Below are positions 1 through 13,205 of a DNA stretch of 64,000 nt, in pieces. This DNA is from Strigamia acuminata. Taxonomy: Eukaryota > Arthropoda > Chilopoda > Geophilomorpha > Linotaeniidae. The notes below the pieces were generated by a model. It did not search any database. It had not been told where the DNA came from and saw nothing but the letters and a program-made list of their open reading frames with translations. Location: assembly GCA_949358305.1 (NCBI GenBank), contig OX442314.1, positions 20,205,060 through 20,269,059 of the forward strand, written 5' to 3'. The position numbers and the translations under genes were made by a program. How positions within the stretch are numbered: position 1 is the stretch's first letter; each line of letters starts with the position of its first letter.

Positions 1-1190
1 AGAAACACATTCAGTAGACAGCAAGCCTGATACATCATCTTTGAACGACGATAAAATCAAGTCGTTTACTCCAAATTATTTTTTTTACAAATATTACTTT
101 ACTTACAAAACGGCTCAGACGTAATTGTAAAACTGTGTAAATTTTGTTTTACATAGTTTTTGCGTATTGGAGTTCTGTTAATGGCGCACAAATAAGCCAC
201 GATAGGCCTGCTTATTCTTTGGCTATTTGAAACGGAATAAATTTCCTCACTTTCAGTTGTGTTTGTTAATTTGGGAGGAAAATAATTCTTGTACACGCCT
301 TTACTTGGAAAACATATTTGAATCTCATTATCTGAAATCAAATGCATATATAACTTAGAAAAATCAGTTAAAATCCGGTAAACCATACCCTCGTAGTTGG
401 TGCTTTCATTTATCAGAAATAACTGTATATAGTAAATAATATATTTATAGTTTTCAATCATTTGTAAAAATTCTAACTAAATTTCATTTCACCAGATGAG
501 TGCTATATCATGAAACTCATTGATTGTTGTTGGTTTAGTAAGCTCCATCTGCAGACTGTTCGACCAATAACTCTTGCATTGTTTCTTAAACAATAAAACA
601 TGCAATTTTTTTTATAAAAAAGGCTTGATTGTTATTTGTCATTTTAAAAATATACAGTAAAATAGATTATGCGTATAATAAAAAAATAATACTGTCCATT
701 TTTACATTTTTGACACATTTTGTAGTTCATTTTTCTGAAAATTGGATTGTAAAATTAATTTGGCAATCATAACACTTCGTAGCAACAAATTGTATATATA
801 TTTCTTTACAAAAGTAATCTCTAACAATAATTATCAACAATGGTTGCATCATCTTAACAAAATGGAATATAAAAAAGAAAATCTTTAAATGTATAAATTC
901 AACTTTTATACAAAAAATAGTCAAATTTGATCCCTGTTGTTAATTCATTGAGAAAAATTTAAATTAGTTAAAAGTAATCATTTTTCACAAAAATATATAC
1001 AAAAAAAAACAAAAAACAAAAAATACCACTTTGAACCTTCCATCATTTGTCTATCAAAAAATTGATAATTTCCATTTTTCTTACTGTTTCATACAGTACA
1101 TACGGGTAAAGTCATTTATCAAATGTCCACACAAGCTCACACTGCAGCGTCTGCTTTGCACTTTAAAGTTAATTACCAATAGAGAGTCTA
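1..1190. other. 3' flank of the semaphorin gene, no gene seen
   Basis: This AT-rich stretch lies downstream of the semaphorin stop codon on the minus strand and probably contains its 3' UTR. The only longer open frame, on the minus strand at 99-461, has no recognisable domain and a composition typical of AT-rich noise. No clear AATAAA was found close to the stop. Bases 1-36 resemble a stretch near 5458-5490 inside a semaphorin intron (shared core CAGTAGACAG), so a short dispersed repeat is present. Confidence 0.5.
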
Positions 1191-4100
1191 TCAGTTAAAT
1201 CCATCATCATTCAAATTCATTTTGTGTCCATTGTTTTTTATGGAATTTTCACGCATAAGTGGCACTCGCTTACTTCTAGACAATGAATTTGTGTTGTAAT
1301 TTTTATTGAGGCAATCCTTGGGTGGCACATACACATTTGGCGGTGCAGAAGGATTAGAAAACAACCTATTTCCTAAAACCCTTCTATTTCTGTTCGATCG
1401 CACCATGTAGTAGTAACAGCCAACTCCAGAAACTAAGGTACCCAAGAGGAAGCAAACAATACATCCGGCAACCAAATGTTCTGTCCTAATACCAGATGCT
1501 TGTCCAATGATACTTGCTGATATTAACAGTTCTGAATAAAAAATAAAATAAAAAAAACACAATTTAAGTATTTCAAGCATTCCATCGTTAATATGTACAA
1601 TCGTGGACAAAAAAATTGTCGCCTTTTCCCATATAAGAATATGACATGCAAGTAAGGTAGCACATTTGGTACCTTACTAAATACACAATTGTAAATAGAA
1701 ATAAACAGTATTATACAATATTTAAATAAAGCATTAATTAAACATTAATACTAAATTAAACATATAACTGAAATGAACAAAGACAATTCTTTTGTCCACG
1801 ATTGCACTACGATTGTACTAATTTACCATTGTCCATATCTTCACACGGTCGTGTTTCTTTGGTAGCTTCTTGACACAAATTTGAGCCAATATTGGTGATT
1901 GGACAGTCCCGCTCTCTGTGTTGAAAGCCATCGCTTTCACACGGGGACCAGGGCGACCACTTCTCGGCGTCATCCAAATCTAATAAAATAAAATAAAATG
2001 AAATAAAATAAATATGAACACTTTATCATTTTAAACAAAGTGTTAAGAAAACATGAAACATGGGCGCATTTGATTAGCTTTCGGCTTTCTAATGTAATTT
2101 AGACTTAACATTAGGTTATTTATGTTTTTGCACATGTATTTTGTATTTATATAGCAGCAGAGTTAATGAGATATCTTAAACTAGATTATTCATTTAGTGA
2201 GAATGCAAAAGCTGTAGCTAAGTTAAGCAAGTCAGTCTTCCCAAAGAATAACAACATCACTTACTGTTGCAAAAGTGCGTATTGCATGCTCTATTCATTC
2301 TTTTATCCCCAACACAATCCAACCCGTTTCCAGTAGGATGGGGGTTATTACAAGAACGGTCACGAAATTGAAATCCACCACCACATGGAGCAGAACATTT
2401 CGTCCAGGTCGACCACGAAGACCACTCTCCATCATTGCTGAGAAATTCTACGGGGGAGAGGTCAGTCTTAATTTACAATAATCAAACAATGTTATTGGTA
2501 AGTATTGGAAACAGGACTATGGTAGTGTAAGTAAAGTAATATTTTGTTTCTCCGTCTGCTCTCACCTCCGCCGACACAATTCCGTCCATCTTCGAGGCAA
2601 AACCTTTCTTCCTTCTTCATGTGCCCGACTCGAATAAACTTGGAATCCGGCACATTCGCTTTACACGAAAATCGAAAGCGAAGTTCATAATATCCTTCGC
2701 GGCTTATATTGCCTTTAAGCCAGGGAGTCCACACCGTCGATTTTCGAGCTTCGCTACAAGTCTGCAGATTGCAACTTCTGTATTCCGTGGGACATCCTAA
2801 ACATTCCCGGCCGCCGTTCTGCGCCGCAGGATTGTTACACCGTCTTCTGCGCATGTGAAAACCGCCTCCGCAAGGTACGCTGCACTCATCCCAGGCACTC
2901 CAATCTGACCACCGTCCATTCACAGCACCAACGGTCGAGACTGGTGATGGGCAAAATTGGAAAAACGGGAAAAATGGGCATGAAAATCTTGTGGATAATT
3001 TATGTCAAAGATCTCACCTGGGCAAGGAGGGTTTGATGTGCAATAGATTTCATCTCTATCGGATCCAACGCATGTTCTGCCTCCATGAGCGGGTTTTGGG
3101 TTACCGCACGCACGTCTTCGCATTTTTACAGCCAGGCCGCACGTTTGGGAGCAAGCTGACCAGGCAGACCACTCTGTCCACTGGCCATTTCGGGTACAAT
3201 TAGCTACTTGAAGGTTCGCGCCTTCGCATGCTTGTCCACCATGAGCTGGAGTAGGAGAGCTACATTTGCGGGTTCGACAAGTACATCTTCCACCGGACGA
3301 CGCATCGCCAATGTGCGAGCATTCAAACCACTCAGACCATTTTCCCCAACCTCCATCAACTGTGTATGAATGAGAAAAGGAATACCACGTTACACACTCA
3401 AAATGTACGCGATTAGTGATAGTATAGTAGGAGTTTTCTGATTTTATTCTCTATTTTTATTTTTGCCTTCGTTGACTGAGTTTGCATTTGTAAAGAGTCA
3501 ATCTTGACTGGCACAAATACATCAAGTATGAGTAGACAATTAAAGGCAAGGTTTTTCGTTTTGTTTTATGTGACATGGTTACAGGGTTAGTTGTGGAGGA
3601 AGTTTATTTGTGTTTGAATAACTTGCTCGCTTGTAATACAAGTGATTGTTTGCCTTTAAAGGGGGAACAAGTGAGTCCCTTTTGAGTAAGTCACTTCACT
3701 TCTTTGAGGTGAATATGTCGTAAATTACTTCATATCCGTGTGCCAAAAAACACTTTAATGGAAGAATTTGCTTTTAGTTTTGGTTTTATTTAAAATTAAA
3801 TGCACCGATTGTGTGTTGAGCGCTATTATTTGTAAAATGGCGACATTTAAATGTTTCAAAATGCTAAATACAATGGAACATTGCTGATTTAATATTGCAC
3901 ATGTTTTTACCAGTAAATCATACTTCTGTTCTGACCAAACCACGATTAATCAGCTCAATTTAAAAAAAAAATCTTAATTCATCAGCTGTTAATCAAAATT
4001 CTTAAATTTTATATCACTCCTCAATCTTATGCTTTTAATTCTATTATCCACTTACAAAAGCCTTGCAATTTAATCAACTCTGCACTACACTAGCTATAGA

Positions 4101-7100
4101 GTATAGAAAAACAATATGGATTCCTCAAGTTCAGTTTTGTGAAAGAAGTAAGTAAAGTGAGAAATATTTAGCAATTTCAGATAATTTTTACACCCCCCCT
4201 GTTATCCTGGGATTATAAAACTTATAAAACTAATAATAGCTTAAGTTTAAATTAAATCAATAGAAATTATTCAAATGAGCCCTGATGGGCGCAAATATTA
4301 CCTCTTTAGCCAATCAAAAATATGTATGCTATGTAGAATGGAATAGATAGATTGTAGTTCAGTAAATAGATCTTACCAGGTTCAGTTAATATTGGACACG
4401 ACGGATAGACTTGTTGCCAAAATACACTCAATGGGTTCTTCTGCGGTGCTGTAGCACACACTTGCAGATGACTATTCCAACCGCAGTAAGGATCCATGGA
4501 ATTTAAGCACGTTCTAAAATAACGTATTTTTTCTTATTAAAGAGCAAAATAATTTTAAAATAATTTTAAAATACCTTTTACTTGCGAATCGACTGCATCT
4601 TTCAACTGAAATTCTCATAACCGAATTGTCCGTTCCAACATACAGCGAATTCTTTACAAAGAATAAAATAAATTACATTTGATATTCAGGTTTAGTTTAG
4701 ACAAAAATTCTAACTGTGTCTTTAAGGATCCTAAGAATACGAATTGGTTCGGTTTGAATGCTCGAATGTAACGTTAATACTTCTAATAGACATGTTTCGT
4801 GGGTTCTTGGCAACACGGTATATTTTTTAATTGTTCCTTCCATAGTTGCTAGGAAAATAACGTGAACTGCTTCGTGGTGTTTTGTTGGAACTACATCGAC
4901 CACTATATGACTGAATCTATAAATTCAAAATAAAAAAGTATAAACAAACTCATTTACCATACTTCGTAATCTGTCATTTGTAGTTACCTTTCCAATTCTG
5001 CAGTAACTAATGGCTTATCCAAAGTAGATGGTACTGCTTCATCCATTAACTGGTAACGTTCAGAATCCACATGCCAAGAACTGCCTGGAGTTTCACACTG
5101 ACAAAGTAATAATAATAATAATTATAATAAACAATACAGTAATGTAAATTTTATTTTTCACGAATTTTATAATTTCAGATTAGATAAATTATTACTTGAA
5201 AATGACGTTTAGCATCCGAAGATCCGACATGCTTTTCCCAGGCTGCTCCAGGATTGCTTTGATACTTAAACGAAGCTCGAAAAGTGCGTTCTATAGCTGA
5301 GAGATTAAAGGCACAAACTGCCGTTCCCAAAATGCTATTTCTGTTAAAATAAATTCAAAATTATGTTAAGCTAACGCCGCCAAATTACATTAATCGTGCT
5401 CGCTTAAAATAAAATTAGAACACAACAATTTCTTTGTTAAATTGTATCTCTCCACACAGAAATACATCAGTAGACAGTAAGCCTTTTTGTGTGCTCAATT
5501 GCATTGACTGAATCTTTTAAAAAATAAATCTAAAATGTGAAAGTGTAGTGTGGTGTAAATGATGCAAAACACTTGAATGCATCTCATTATGCTGAATAGA
5601 TTATTGCGCAAAACTTTTTCTTAAAAGATGTAACTTAAAACTCCACTTTTGATTTCAAAGTTACAAAATATTAATAAAAACACTTACGCTGGTGTAGTAA
5701 ATGTAGCATAAATAATGTTTTCTTGTTCCACATAAAACACACTTTGTAATTCATTATAATAAAACGGATATTCGCCAGGTAGCGAGCAGTTTAGACGGGC
5801 TTTCAGAAAAGTTGTCCAATTGTCTTTCAATAAGTGCTGACCACCCGCATCGTTTTGGCATATCCGCGCAACTCGTGAATATATTGCCTAAAATATTTTT
5901 AAAAAAGACGTAATCAAATTTATTAAGAAAGTTAAACAAATTATTTACCTTTCCACAGTTAATGTATTCAACGGCCGTTTCTCTGAAGAAGAAATAAGTG
6001 AAATTGTTGATGTCGTAAGACGCAATAAAATTCGGTTCTAAGTATAAAAAAAAATAAATGAATAAATAAATAAATAAAGAAATAAATAAATAACTAAATG
6101 ATAAATTATTTTAATTTTTGCAATTTTTCTAACAAAAAAAAATGATTTAAAAATAACAAATGTTATTTTAATTCTTCACCTTTCATCATTCCACTTCTAC
6201 ACTCGAGGCATTTAAAATTTAACGACAATATAAATTTTAAAAATTATAATGAAAAATTTAAAACAAACGTACCACTTAACCACTTGTGATTGTACTGCAC
6301 AGTCCTAAGCCCAGGTGTTTTTCCTGAGAATTTATAAATCGCCGAATCTCTAGCCGAAAAGTCGACAGCAGTTCCCACAAAATAGTCTCCTGACGACGCA
6401 ATCATTGCAGTAACATTTTGGTGAGGACTATATGGACACATGCCAATTCCACTCATCTCATCACTAACCATTGACAAATCATCAATCTAAAACAGTAAAA
6501 AAAAAAATAACAATTTTTATCAAACAGATTCATTAAAACAAACAATTAAATTTTACGAGTGTAACACGACAGTCACAGACATTATGAACTTTGCCGAACT
6601 CAAATAAACACATTTATGCAACAGGTTACTCCGTGTCATTATTTGCTATTCATACAATTAATATTTTGCTTCACTACGTAGCAAAATTTGAAATTATTTT
6701 ACTTACATGTCTCCAAGAACAATTCGGCGCAAATGCATTAGTTCCACAGGCCAAAACCTTTCCATTTCTTTGCAGTAGAATTTTGATGTAGTTATGACAG
6801 TCATTGACAGATTGGCCCTTTTGCTGACAAAGTTGAATCGTTGTTTGAGGTGGAGGCCAATAAGATTCCTCTAAAATCTGTAAGCCGTCAATACTTAAGC
6901 GAAACAAGTAATCTCTACAAATAAACAAATAAAAATACATCAAACTTTTGAAATTCTAAAAAAAAAAAAATATTTATTTTACCTTGCTCCTACAATTAAC
7001 TGATAGCCGGTAGGATCAAATATTAACTGCGAATAGGATGTAACACCTGCTTTACTAAACCTTTGAATTGTGGGTGACAGTTCTAAAAAAAATAAAAAAC

Positions 7101-9205
7101 AAACTTCAACTTAAGATATTCTGAATTAACATATAGTTCCCCAAATGATACTTTTAGTAAACAAATTCCGTCATAAAAATCCCAGAATATATAGATTTCT
7201 TCGTATAAAAAAACCAAAAGTATAACAGATAATTAATTTTGCTTACAGTTTACAATTTCAAACTGATTTCATCAGGTAATTTTGCAATTATAATGAAAAA
7301 AAATGAAAAAAATGTAACAGATGGTTTTTCTCCTTAAAGGTCAATGGAACTGTTTCGATGAAAAGATAGCGAGAAAAAAAAACCACTTGTACAAGAATGT
7401 AGACAGTGCAGGCTGTAAAACAGGTCACCTCACTTATATAGATGCAAATAAACTCCTCCGTCTTGTTCTGGTGACGCCCAATAAGAATGGATTAATATAG
7501 TAACCCTATACAATCAACATTAAACACGAGTGCCATCCATGTTTACAAGTTCAATTGAAAAAACTTATTTTCCTAAATTGCATGAAATGCTAGATAAATT
7601 TGATATATTACTTTGGAATTAAATTTTAATCAAACCCTAAGACAATTATTAAGCTCATTTTTATGCTAATTATAAAAAAAAGAAAATAAATAAACGAATT
7701 CCTATCATTGGCTGAACTACATGTTGACAAATTGAATTTTACAAGTTGTCAGCATTGGGAGGTGCTCAAATGGATTACTGTACTTAAAGACATTTGGCAA
7801 CAAGTGGAACATTATCACTTTTCTTATGAAAATTGTCATTTGATCTTATAAAAAAAAATAATAATAACTTTAATTAACTTTAACAAAATGTTTGATATGT
7901 AAATGCAACTCATAAAAATAACATCTTGAACAAAAACCTTATGAAATTCATGACCTGGACTCATTATTAATTTGAATTTTATTTGAATTTGAATTCCATT
8001 TTCATCTCCTCCCTTCTCTATAATAATTCCCAGGGTCAACTGATAGTACTGGGTCAATAACATATGGCTTTCAACTTTCTAAGTGAGTAAAATACTAAAA
8101 GAGAAAGGAAAGAAAGTCCCTCATTATTGTATCAATACATAATTACTGGACCAGCAGACAAAACCTTCGTGATATGAATTACTAAGACTACTTCTCATGA
8201 GAAACCTTCTAATTGCCATCAAGCTCTATGCCAAGTTAAAAGCATTCCCACCCCACCTCTACATTTTTTATATCCTAAAAGAGAAAAAAAACAACTCAAG
8301 CGCTGTGTAGAATTGTTTGTCACGGACGATTTATAAAGAGGGTTCAGATTTATGTTACGGTGACAAAATTTTCATTTAAATTAGAGCTATGAAGTGTCAG
8401 TGATTTACTGAACCCCTGTCACAAACACAAAGAAAAATGCTTGAGGTAAAAAGATCAGTGAAAGCAGTCAAGGTACTTTTGGCCAAATGTAAAATAGCAA
8501 ATTACTGGTAACAAAACAACTAGAGTTGTTTTGAAAGGTTTTTGACAGATTGAATTAAGTAAATTCAATGGTCAAATTATGATTGTTTCTGGTGTTGCAT
8601 AATAAACCATTTTTACATCCATTCTAGGCTTGTTTGGAGAACCGAGTGAAATTAGATTTCCAGCACTAGATGGCCTTCATCATTGTTGTTTTCACTTTAC
8701 CTTTGTAACATGACTCAAAGATCACGTTACAAAGGTAAAATTACAAAGTTATTAGTTCAGATTAGCAATAAACAATGGACTCTGAACGAAATGAACACGA
8801 TCCGCAACACAGGTGTGTTGATATAATCTTTGAACTATATTTAAAATTAATATTAATCGTTCTAAGTTTCATTTTAGAAGTAAACAATCAAGTTAAATTT
8901 GTATTGCACGAGAATTTGATTTAAATACGCACAAATTACATATCGTGCATTCTTTAACAAATTGGTTGCGAACAATTTTCAGTTGAAACCAAAACCAAAA
9001 CAAAAAATTTTAACAAGCCGTATTGTAATCTCCACACCTTTTTTCCCCTTCTTTTTAAATTTTTTTTTTTACCTTCGTATGATATGTGCCTAAAATCATA
9101 AATTTGCTCACTATCTTCACGAGCAGAAGACAAGAAAATTCCACTCAAGGACACAAATATAAAGATGAGTTGGTGGAACGTCCACAATGAGCCAAAGAAG
9201 GTCAT
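1191..9205 (-). CDS. Sema5: Semaphorin class 5 (sema domain, PSI, six TSP1-like repeats, transmembrane), 16 coding exons
   Basis: This is a transmembrane guidance cue of the plexin-binding semaphorin family. Coding exons, 5' to 3': 9205-9073, 7082-6983, 6914-6707, 6486-6273, 6037-5949, 5887-5688, 5340-5196, 5097-4988, 4916-4715, 4651-4575, 4513-4377, 3359-3018, 2940-2566, 2447-2265, 1979-1827 and 1531-1191. They total 3009 nt (1002 aa); every junction is AG/GT and in phase. Residues 1-27 form a signal peptide. The sema domain follows to about residue 492, with the diagnostic cysteine-rich core (CHNYIKIL, ACGTNAF) in exon 3. The PSI domain (DPYCGW) is exon 11. Six TSP1-like modules fill residues 539-889 (motifs WSEW, WSAWSAC, WSAWDEC, WTPW, WSTWTKC, WSPWSPC). 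The fourth is the degenerate WTPW..NIS type known from class 5 semaphorins. One transmembrane helix (about 909-932) and a 70-residue cytoplasmic tail end the protein. Vertebrate class 5 proteins usually have seven TSP1 repeats. The donor after 4715 (ACA|gttaga) is weak but phase-consistent. Confidence 0.95.
1598..1804. mobile_element. Small terminal-inverted-repeat element in a semaphorin intron
   Basis: Left end CAATCGTGGACAAAA and right end TTTTGTCCACGATTG are inverted copies (about 23 bp with a mismatch or two) around a 160-bp AT-rich core without coding capacity. A minimal 50-bp relative sits near 15862-15911. The class is not assigned. Confidence 0.6.
6051..6103. repeat. (AAAT)n-like microsatellite in a semaphorin intron
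   Basis: Repeated AAAT/AAATG units with a few interruptions, confined to the intron between exons 6273 and 6037. Confidence 0.7.
8696..8739. repeat. Perfect 14-bp inverted repeat (hairpin) in semaphorin intron
   Basis: TTTACCTTTGTAAC and GTTACAAAGGTAAA form 14-bp arms around a 16-nt loop. It could be a tiny transposon remnant or a cruciform-forming site; no function is evident. Confidence 0.6.
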
Positions 9206-9263
9206 CTTAATCCAGTTACATCAGATTGGTCCAAATTGTGCTTTAATAATGTGCCATGGTCAT
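9206..9263 (-). promoter_or_regulatory. 5' UTR part of semaphorin exon with a six-codon upstream ORF
   Basis: A strong 3' splice site (ttattccgtag) ends at 9264 on the minus strand, so the exon holding the semaphorin start codon begins at 9263. The exon opens with ATG, and a second ATG two codons later sits in a good initiation context (ACCATGG). The frame closes after six codons, well before the real start at 9205. It could damp translation of the main frame; that is inference. Confidence 0.5.
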
Positions 9264-9702
9264 CTACGGAATAAAAAATATTCAAATAAATTAACGAACG
9301 GTAGAGATTTAAGTTATCACCTTTTCCTTTTCTGAAAATAGCAACTGATTAGATACGTTTTGTTTATTTTCATTTTCACTTGACAAATTACAACCACTTG
9401 ACATGTAACGGAAAAAAAGTGCATGTGAAAAAAAAAAAAACTTTACTACATCTCTACCTTTTCCTATTTTCACAAGAAATGTGTGAATTCAATTTTAGAA
9501 ATTCAATAAATAACAAAATTGTGAAATATATAATCTTTTCTTGAAACTTCCTCGTGGAAAATTGTTTTGCCAATCAATATAAACTACTTCCTTCTCCCTC
9601 TATTATCATGTTAAATCAAAAAATTATTTTAATATCATGTTAGATAATACAAAAATAAATATGTAATAAGCTTATTCATTTTTAGCTGCGTGGCATAGCT
9701 AC

Positions 9703-9885
9703 CACGAGCGGATTTATAGATTCTCGCAGGAGAGGTCTCCCTGCAACTTCAGGGTCCTCCAAATTCAAAACAAAAAAATAATTTTCCAAAAATAATATAC
9801 AAAAAAATTTTTTTTAGAAATTTTTTTCAATTAGGGCCCTGAAAATGATGCAAGAAGGACCCCCCAGACCGTAAATCCGCCTCTG
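9703..9885. mobile_element. hAT-like miniature element, CAGAGGCGGATTTA family
   Basis: The ends read CACGAGCGGATTTAT and, reversed, CAGAGGCGGATTTAC. They are flanked by 8-bp near-duplicates ATAGCTAC/ATAGCTGT, as hAT elements leave. Two better-preserved family members lie at 31971-32158 and 36133-36320, and a decayed one is near 29655-29800. Non-coding. Confidence 0.6.
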
Positions 9886-11399
9886 ATAGCTGTCCCTTAT
9901 GTAATCCCAAAATTCACCAAAAATTGACGAAATGAGGATAAATTTATGCCTGATCAGTTCACTCTTTAAAACTTATCGCTGATGTGCATTAAAGTTTTAA
10001 TAAAGAATCCTCCTACTGATTGCAACTTAATAGTCAATTAAATATTTCAAAAAGAAAAAAAAAAAGACTAAGACCAGTTTCTGCGCGTCCATTTTTTCTT
10101 ACTTTAAAAATTGCATTTAAAAAAACCTTGTTTAATAATCAGTTGTAATATCAAAAGCAAAGGATTTGACCTATGGAATGTAATATGGACACAGTTATGA
10201 TTTGCATAAGATATAACACATGCTATTAAATATGGCCATACATAGAAAAGGACAAGACCTTTTTTCCTTCAGAAAATCAAGAAAAAAACCTCCAATAACC
10301 AAGGCAACAATCTCACCCTTTCCACAGTTCACTAATTACACATTTAATTATACGTTGCCACAAAGACAACACAATAAATTGCCAATTTTTGCTCATTTAA
10401 AAACCACTTTGTTTCAATTAAGTAATTGTATCCACCATTTTTAAATCAATTATTTCCATTTCTGCACTCCTTTATTTTTAATTTAAGTCCCATATATGAA
10501 AATATGTCAATTAAATTAAACCAGATTAAATTACAGACCACAACTTTGCTATGTGACTCGAATGCCAAAACCATGTGTGAGAAAAGATTTTAACAGTTGA
10601 GGAAATATAAATAAACCACTAATGCAGAATGATTTAACAAGTTCCCAAAAAGGTGGCAATAAATCAATGCAGAAATAATAAAGTGCAGTTTTAAATAATG
10701 TCATTGCACAGTTGGCTTCGCTTGTATTTGCACACAACAATAATTAAAGTAAACTTAAGCAAAAAAAAATGGGTCCAACATTGCCCTGCAATTGTGCAAA
10801 GATCCAGGAATAAGGCTGGCCTGTCCATTTCAAAAGAACCATCCCTAAGCCTAACGCTGGCATTAAAATGAACTAGATTTCGTTCGAATTTCCAACATCC
10901 CGATATGCACATCAAGACTGGTAGGGTTTAAGGTTAATGATCACTCTTAAAATACTCGCATTTCCATCTTTTGTCAAGTACATGGACCCACAGAACCCTG
11001 GAGACCTAAACAGGTTAGAAATACAAATGAGGGTTCCCCTTTCCCATCAGTCAAAAGGGTCTTAGTTAAGAACCACAGACGAACTTCCAGGGGTGCTGAA
11101 AGTATGGTTTGTTTAGTCAACACTCTTGATTCTTGAGTGTGCAGGAATCTGCAGAAATGCAGTCTTGTGTTATTACAGATGAGTTTAACTTTAACATCAG
11201 AACATTCTCTCTGCACTTTGCAATTTTCTAATGACAATTTAAAATAAAAAATTTAAATTTTCAAAATGGAGCCCAAAATGAGTCTAAAAACCCAGTAATT
11301 TATAGCGAAAATAATTGCTATTTAAATTTACTACCTTTTTTTCCCCCTTCAATTCTGGCCAACTTTTTTGAAAAAATTTTTGATATATTTGTTTATATA

Positions 11400-11720
11400 A
11401 ATAAATTTAGGAAATTCTCTAAGCCCCACCCCTTCTCCCTCCAGTAAAAAAAACAAAAACATTTAAAAAAAAAAAAAACTTAAACAAAAATAATAAAACA
11501 TACTACTAATAACTTTTCAACCCCCCTGATCTCCATTTTCAAACTAAAACCTCAAAACTACCACAAACAAGACCCACAAACCCAAATAACACCACCATTT
11601 GGTGTCCCAAAAAAAAACCACTTGCACAAACCAAACATTTTCCTCAAAAAACAAACTCAAAACAACCCAACAACAAAAAAAAAACCTTTTTCTTAAAAAA
11701 AAAGTCTTCCAAACTTAAAC
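11400..11720. repeat. A/C-rich low-complexity stretch
   Basis: Runs of A broken by CC and CCC tracts, without periodicity or coding potential. Confidence 0.5.
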
Positions 11721-12734
11721 CCCAACACAAAAATTGAGCCCTGCAGCACACACCATCCCAGAGACCCCGCACCTCACCTAGGGGTGCTTAAGCAGTCACT
11801 CCAGCTCCTGCAGCCCTGCGGTGCACCCAAACCCAGCATAAAACACAACACAAAACACATGCAACAAACGTCATAACAATTCTAATTACTCCACCATTCA
11901 GCAACATCACGAACTCGCATTTTCACCCACGCATTCACTACCTACCTTCACTCACTGTGCGTTTGGGTGGGCGCTCGCACACGCTACTCGGCCAACCATT
12001 GCTCCCATGTCCATCAGTGACCTTGACAAGCTAAACCAGGGCCTCCAATCCTTTTCTATAGCCTCGGGGGTGCGCAACTTTCAAGAACCTCTCTCAATCA
12101 CAGATTTTCTCTTCTAGCTTCGGATTATTTCGATTACTAGCACTAAAAATAGCAATTTGCCAGTTAGCAAACTTGGGAGTTTTGTTCTGCTTAGTGCAGC
12201 AAGAGCAGCATTGCTGATCCACTTCTTTTTCTTGCTGATGTCTTGCTGGTTCCAAGGAGGGGAGAGAATGGTAGCCGAGTTCAAAACTGTGTGAGGGGAG
12301 TTGGCAAGTCAAGTGAATAATGTTGTTTCTCTCCTCTTTGCCATCTTGAGGGGGTTTGGATTTGCCACATGGAAAAAAAATGTTAGGTCTGCTCGGCTTT
12401 GACCCTTGGTGCCCCCTTCTCATTATATACAATAGGTGGCACAATGGTGAGTTCAGTTATTGGACTATTAAGTTTAGAGGTTGTAGGTTTGAATAGTGAA
12501 TGTGGATTCTGCAGGGGACAAAAACAAGAAAAGTTGTTTGAATTAGTTATGTATTCAAAGTGCTGTTTGAATCATTTGTTTCGGATGAGTAATAGTAAAG
12601 TTGATTTTCTTTCTTTTTTTTCGAAAAAAAATGAATTTTAAATTACGCCAATTTGTATATATTTGGTTTAAATTACAGGTGCAGGGTTAGTTAGTAATAA
12701 GACAGAGAAAATTGCACTTTAGGAGCAAAATAAA

Positions 12735-13205
12735 GATGTACGTTTTGAAGACGCACTTTTTAAGTACAAAAATGCATTTCGTAGATGCAAAAATGCATTT
12801 TTTGTGTATAAAAATGCATATTTAATATATAAAAATGCATATTTAATGTGAAAAAATGCATTTTTAATGTGTACGAATGCACTTATAATATTTAAAAATA
12901 ATGTATAAAAATGCATTTCTAGATGCAAAAGTACATTTCTTGAGGGCAAAAATGCATTTTTAGGTGCAAATGTTCACTTTTTAAGGGCAAAAATGTATTT
13001 TTAGGTGCAAAAGTACACTTCTTGAGTGCAAAAATGCATTCTTAGGTGAAAAAGTACACTTCTTAAGTGCAAAAATGCATTCTTAGGTGAAAAAGTACAC
13101 TTCTTAAGTGCAAAAACTTATTTTTCTTACATGCAAAATGAATTTATTAGGCGTAAAAATTAATTTTTAAGTGCAAAATTGCATTTTTTAAGTGTACACA
13201 TGCAT
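12735..13205. repeat. Minisatellite of about 20-21-bp units, with a 41-bp higher-order unit
   Basis: Degenerate units of the type TGCAAAAATGCATTTTTAGG recur through the whole stretch. In 13000-13110 two unit types (TGCAAAAATGCATTCTTAGG and one ending TACACTTCTTAAG) alternate as a clean 41-bp dimer. The repeat opens a 76-residue minus-strand frame with a heptad-like NAFLYIK pattern, which is a by-product of the repeat and not a gene. Confidence 0.75.

Noticed and set aside
99-461. 120-codon minus-strand frame downstream of the semaphorin gene
   Set aside because: No domain, no splice partners, AT-driven residue composition; most likely 3' UTR or intergenic sequence.
10974-11237. 87-codon minus-strand frame with several cysteines
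   Set aside because: No signal peptide, domain or exon boundaries; not supportable as a gene.
12094-12444. 116-codon minus-strand frame in the large intron
   Set aside because: No recognisable motif or splice logic; lies in a less AT-rich patch where chance frames are longer.
12719-12949. Heptad-like repeat protein frame (NAFLYIK)
   Set aside because: It is the translation of the minisatellite; the periodicity comes from the DNA repeat.
12735-13205. CRISPR-like regular spacing
   Set aside because: Units are directly adjacent and degenerate with no unique spacers, and the genome is eukaryotic; it is a minisatellite.
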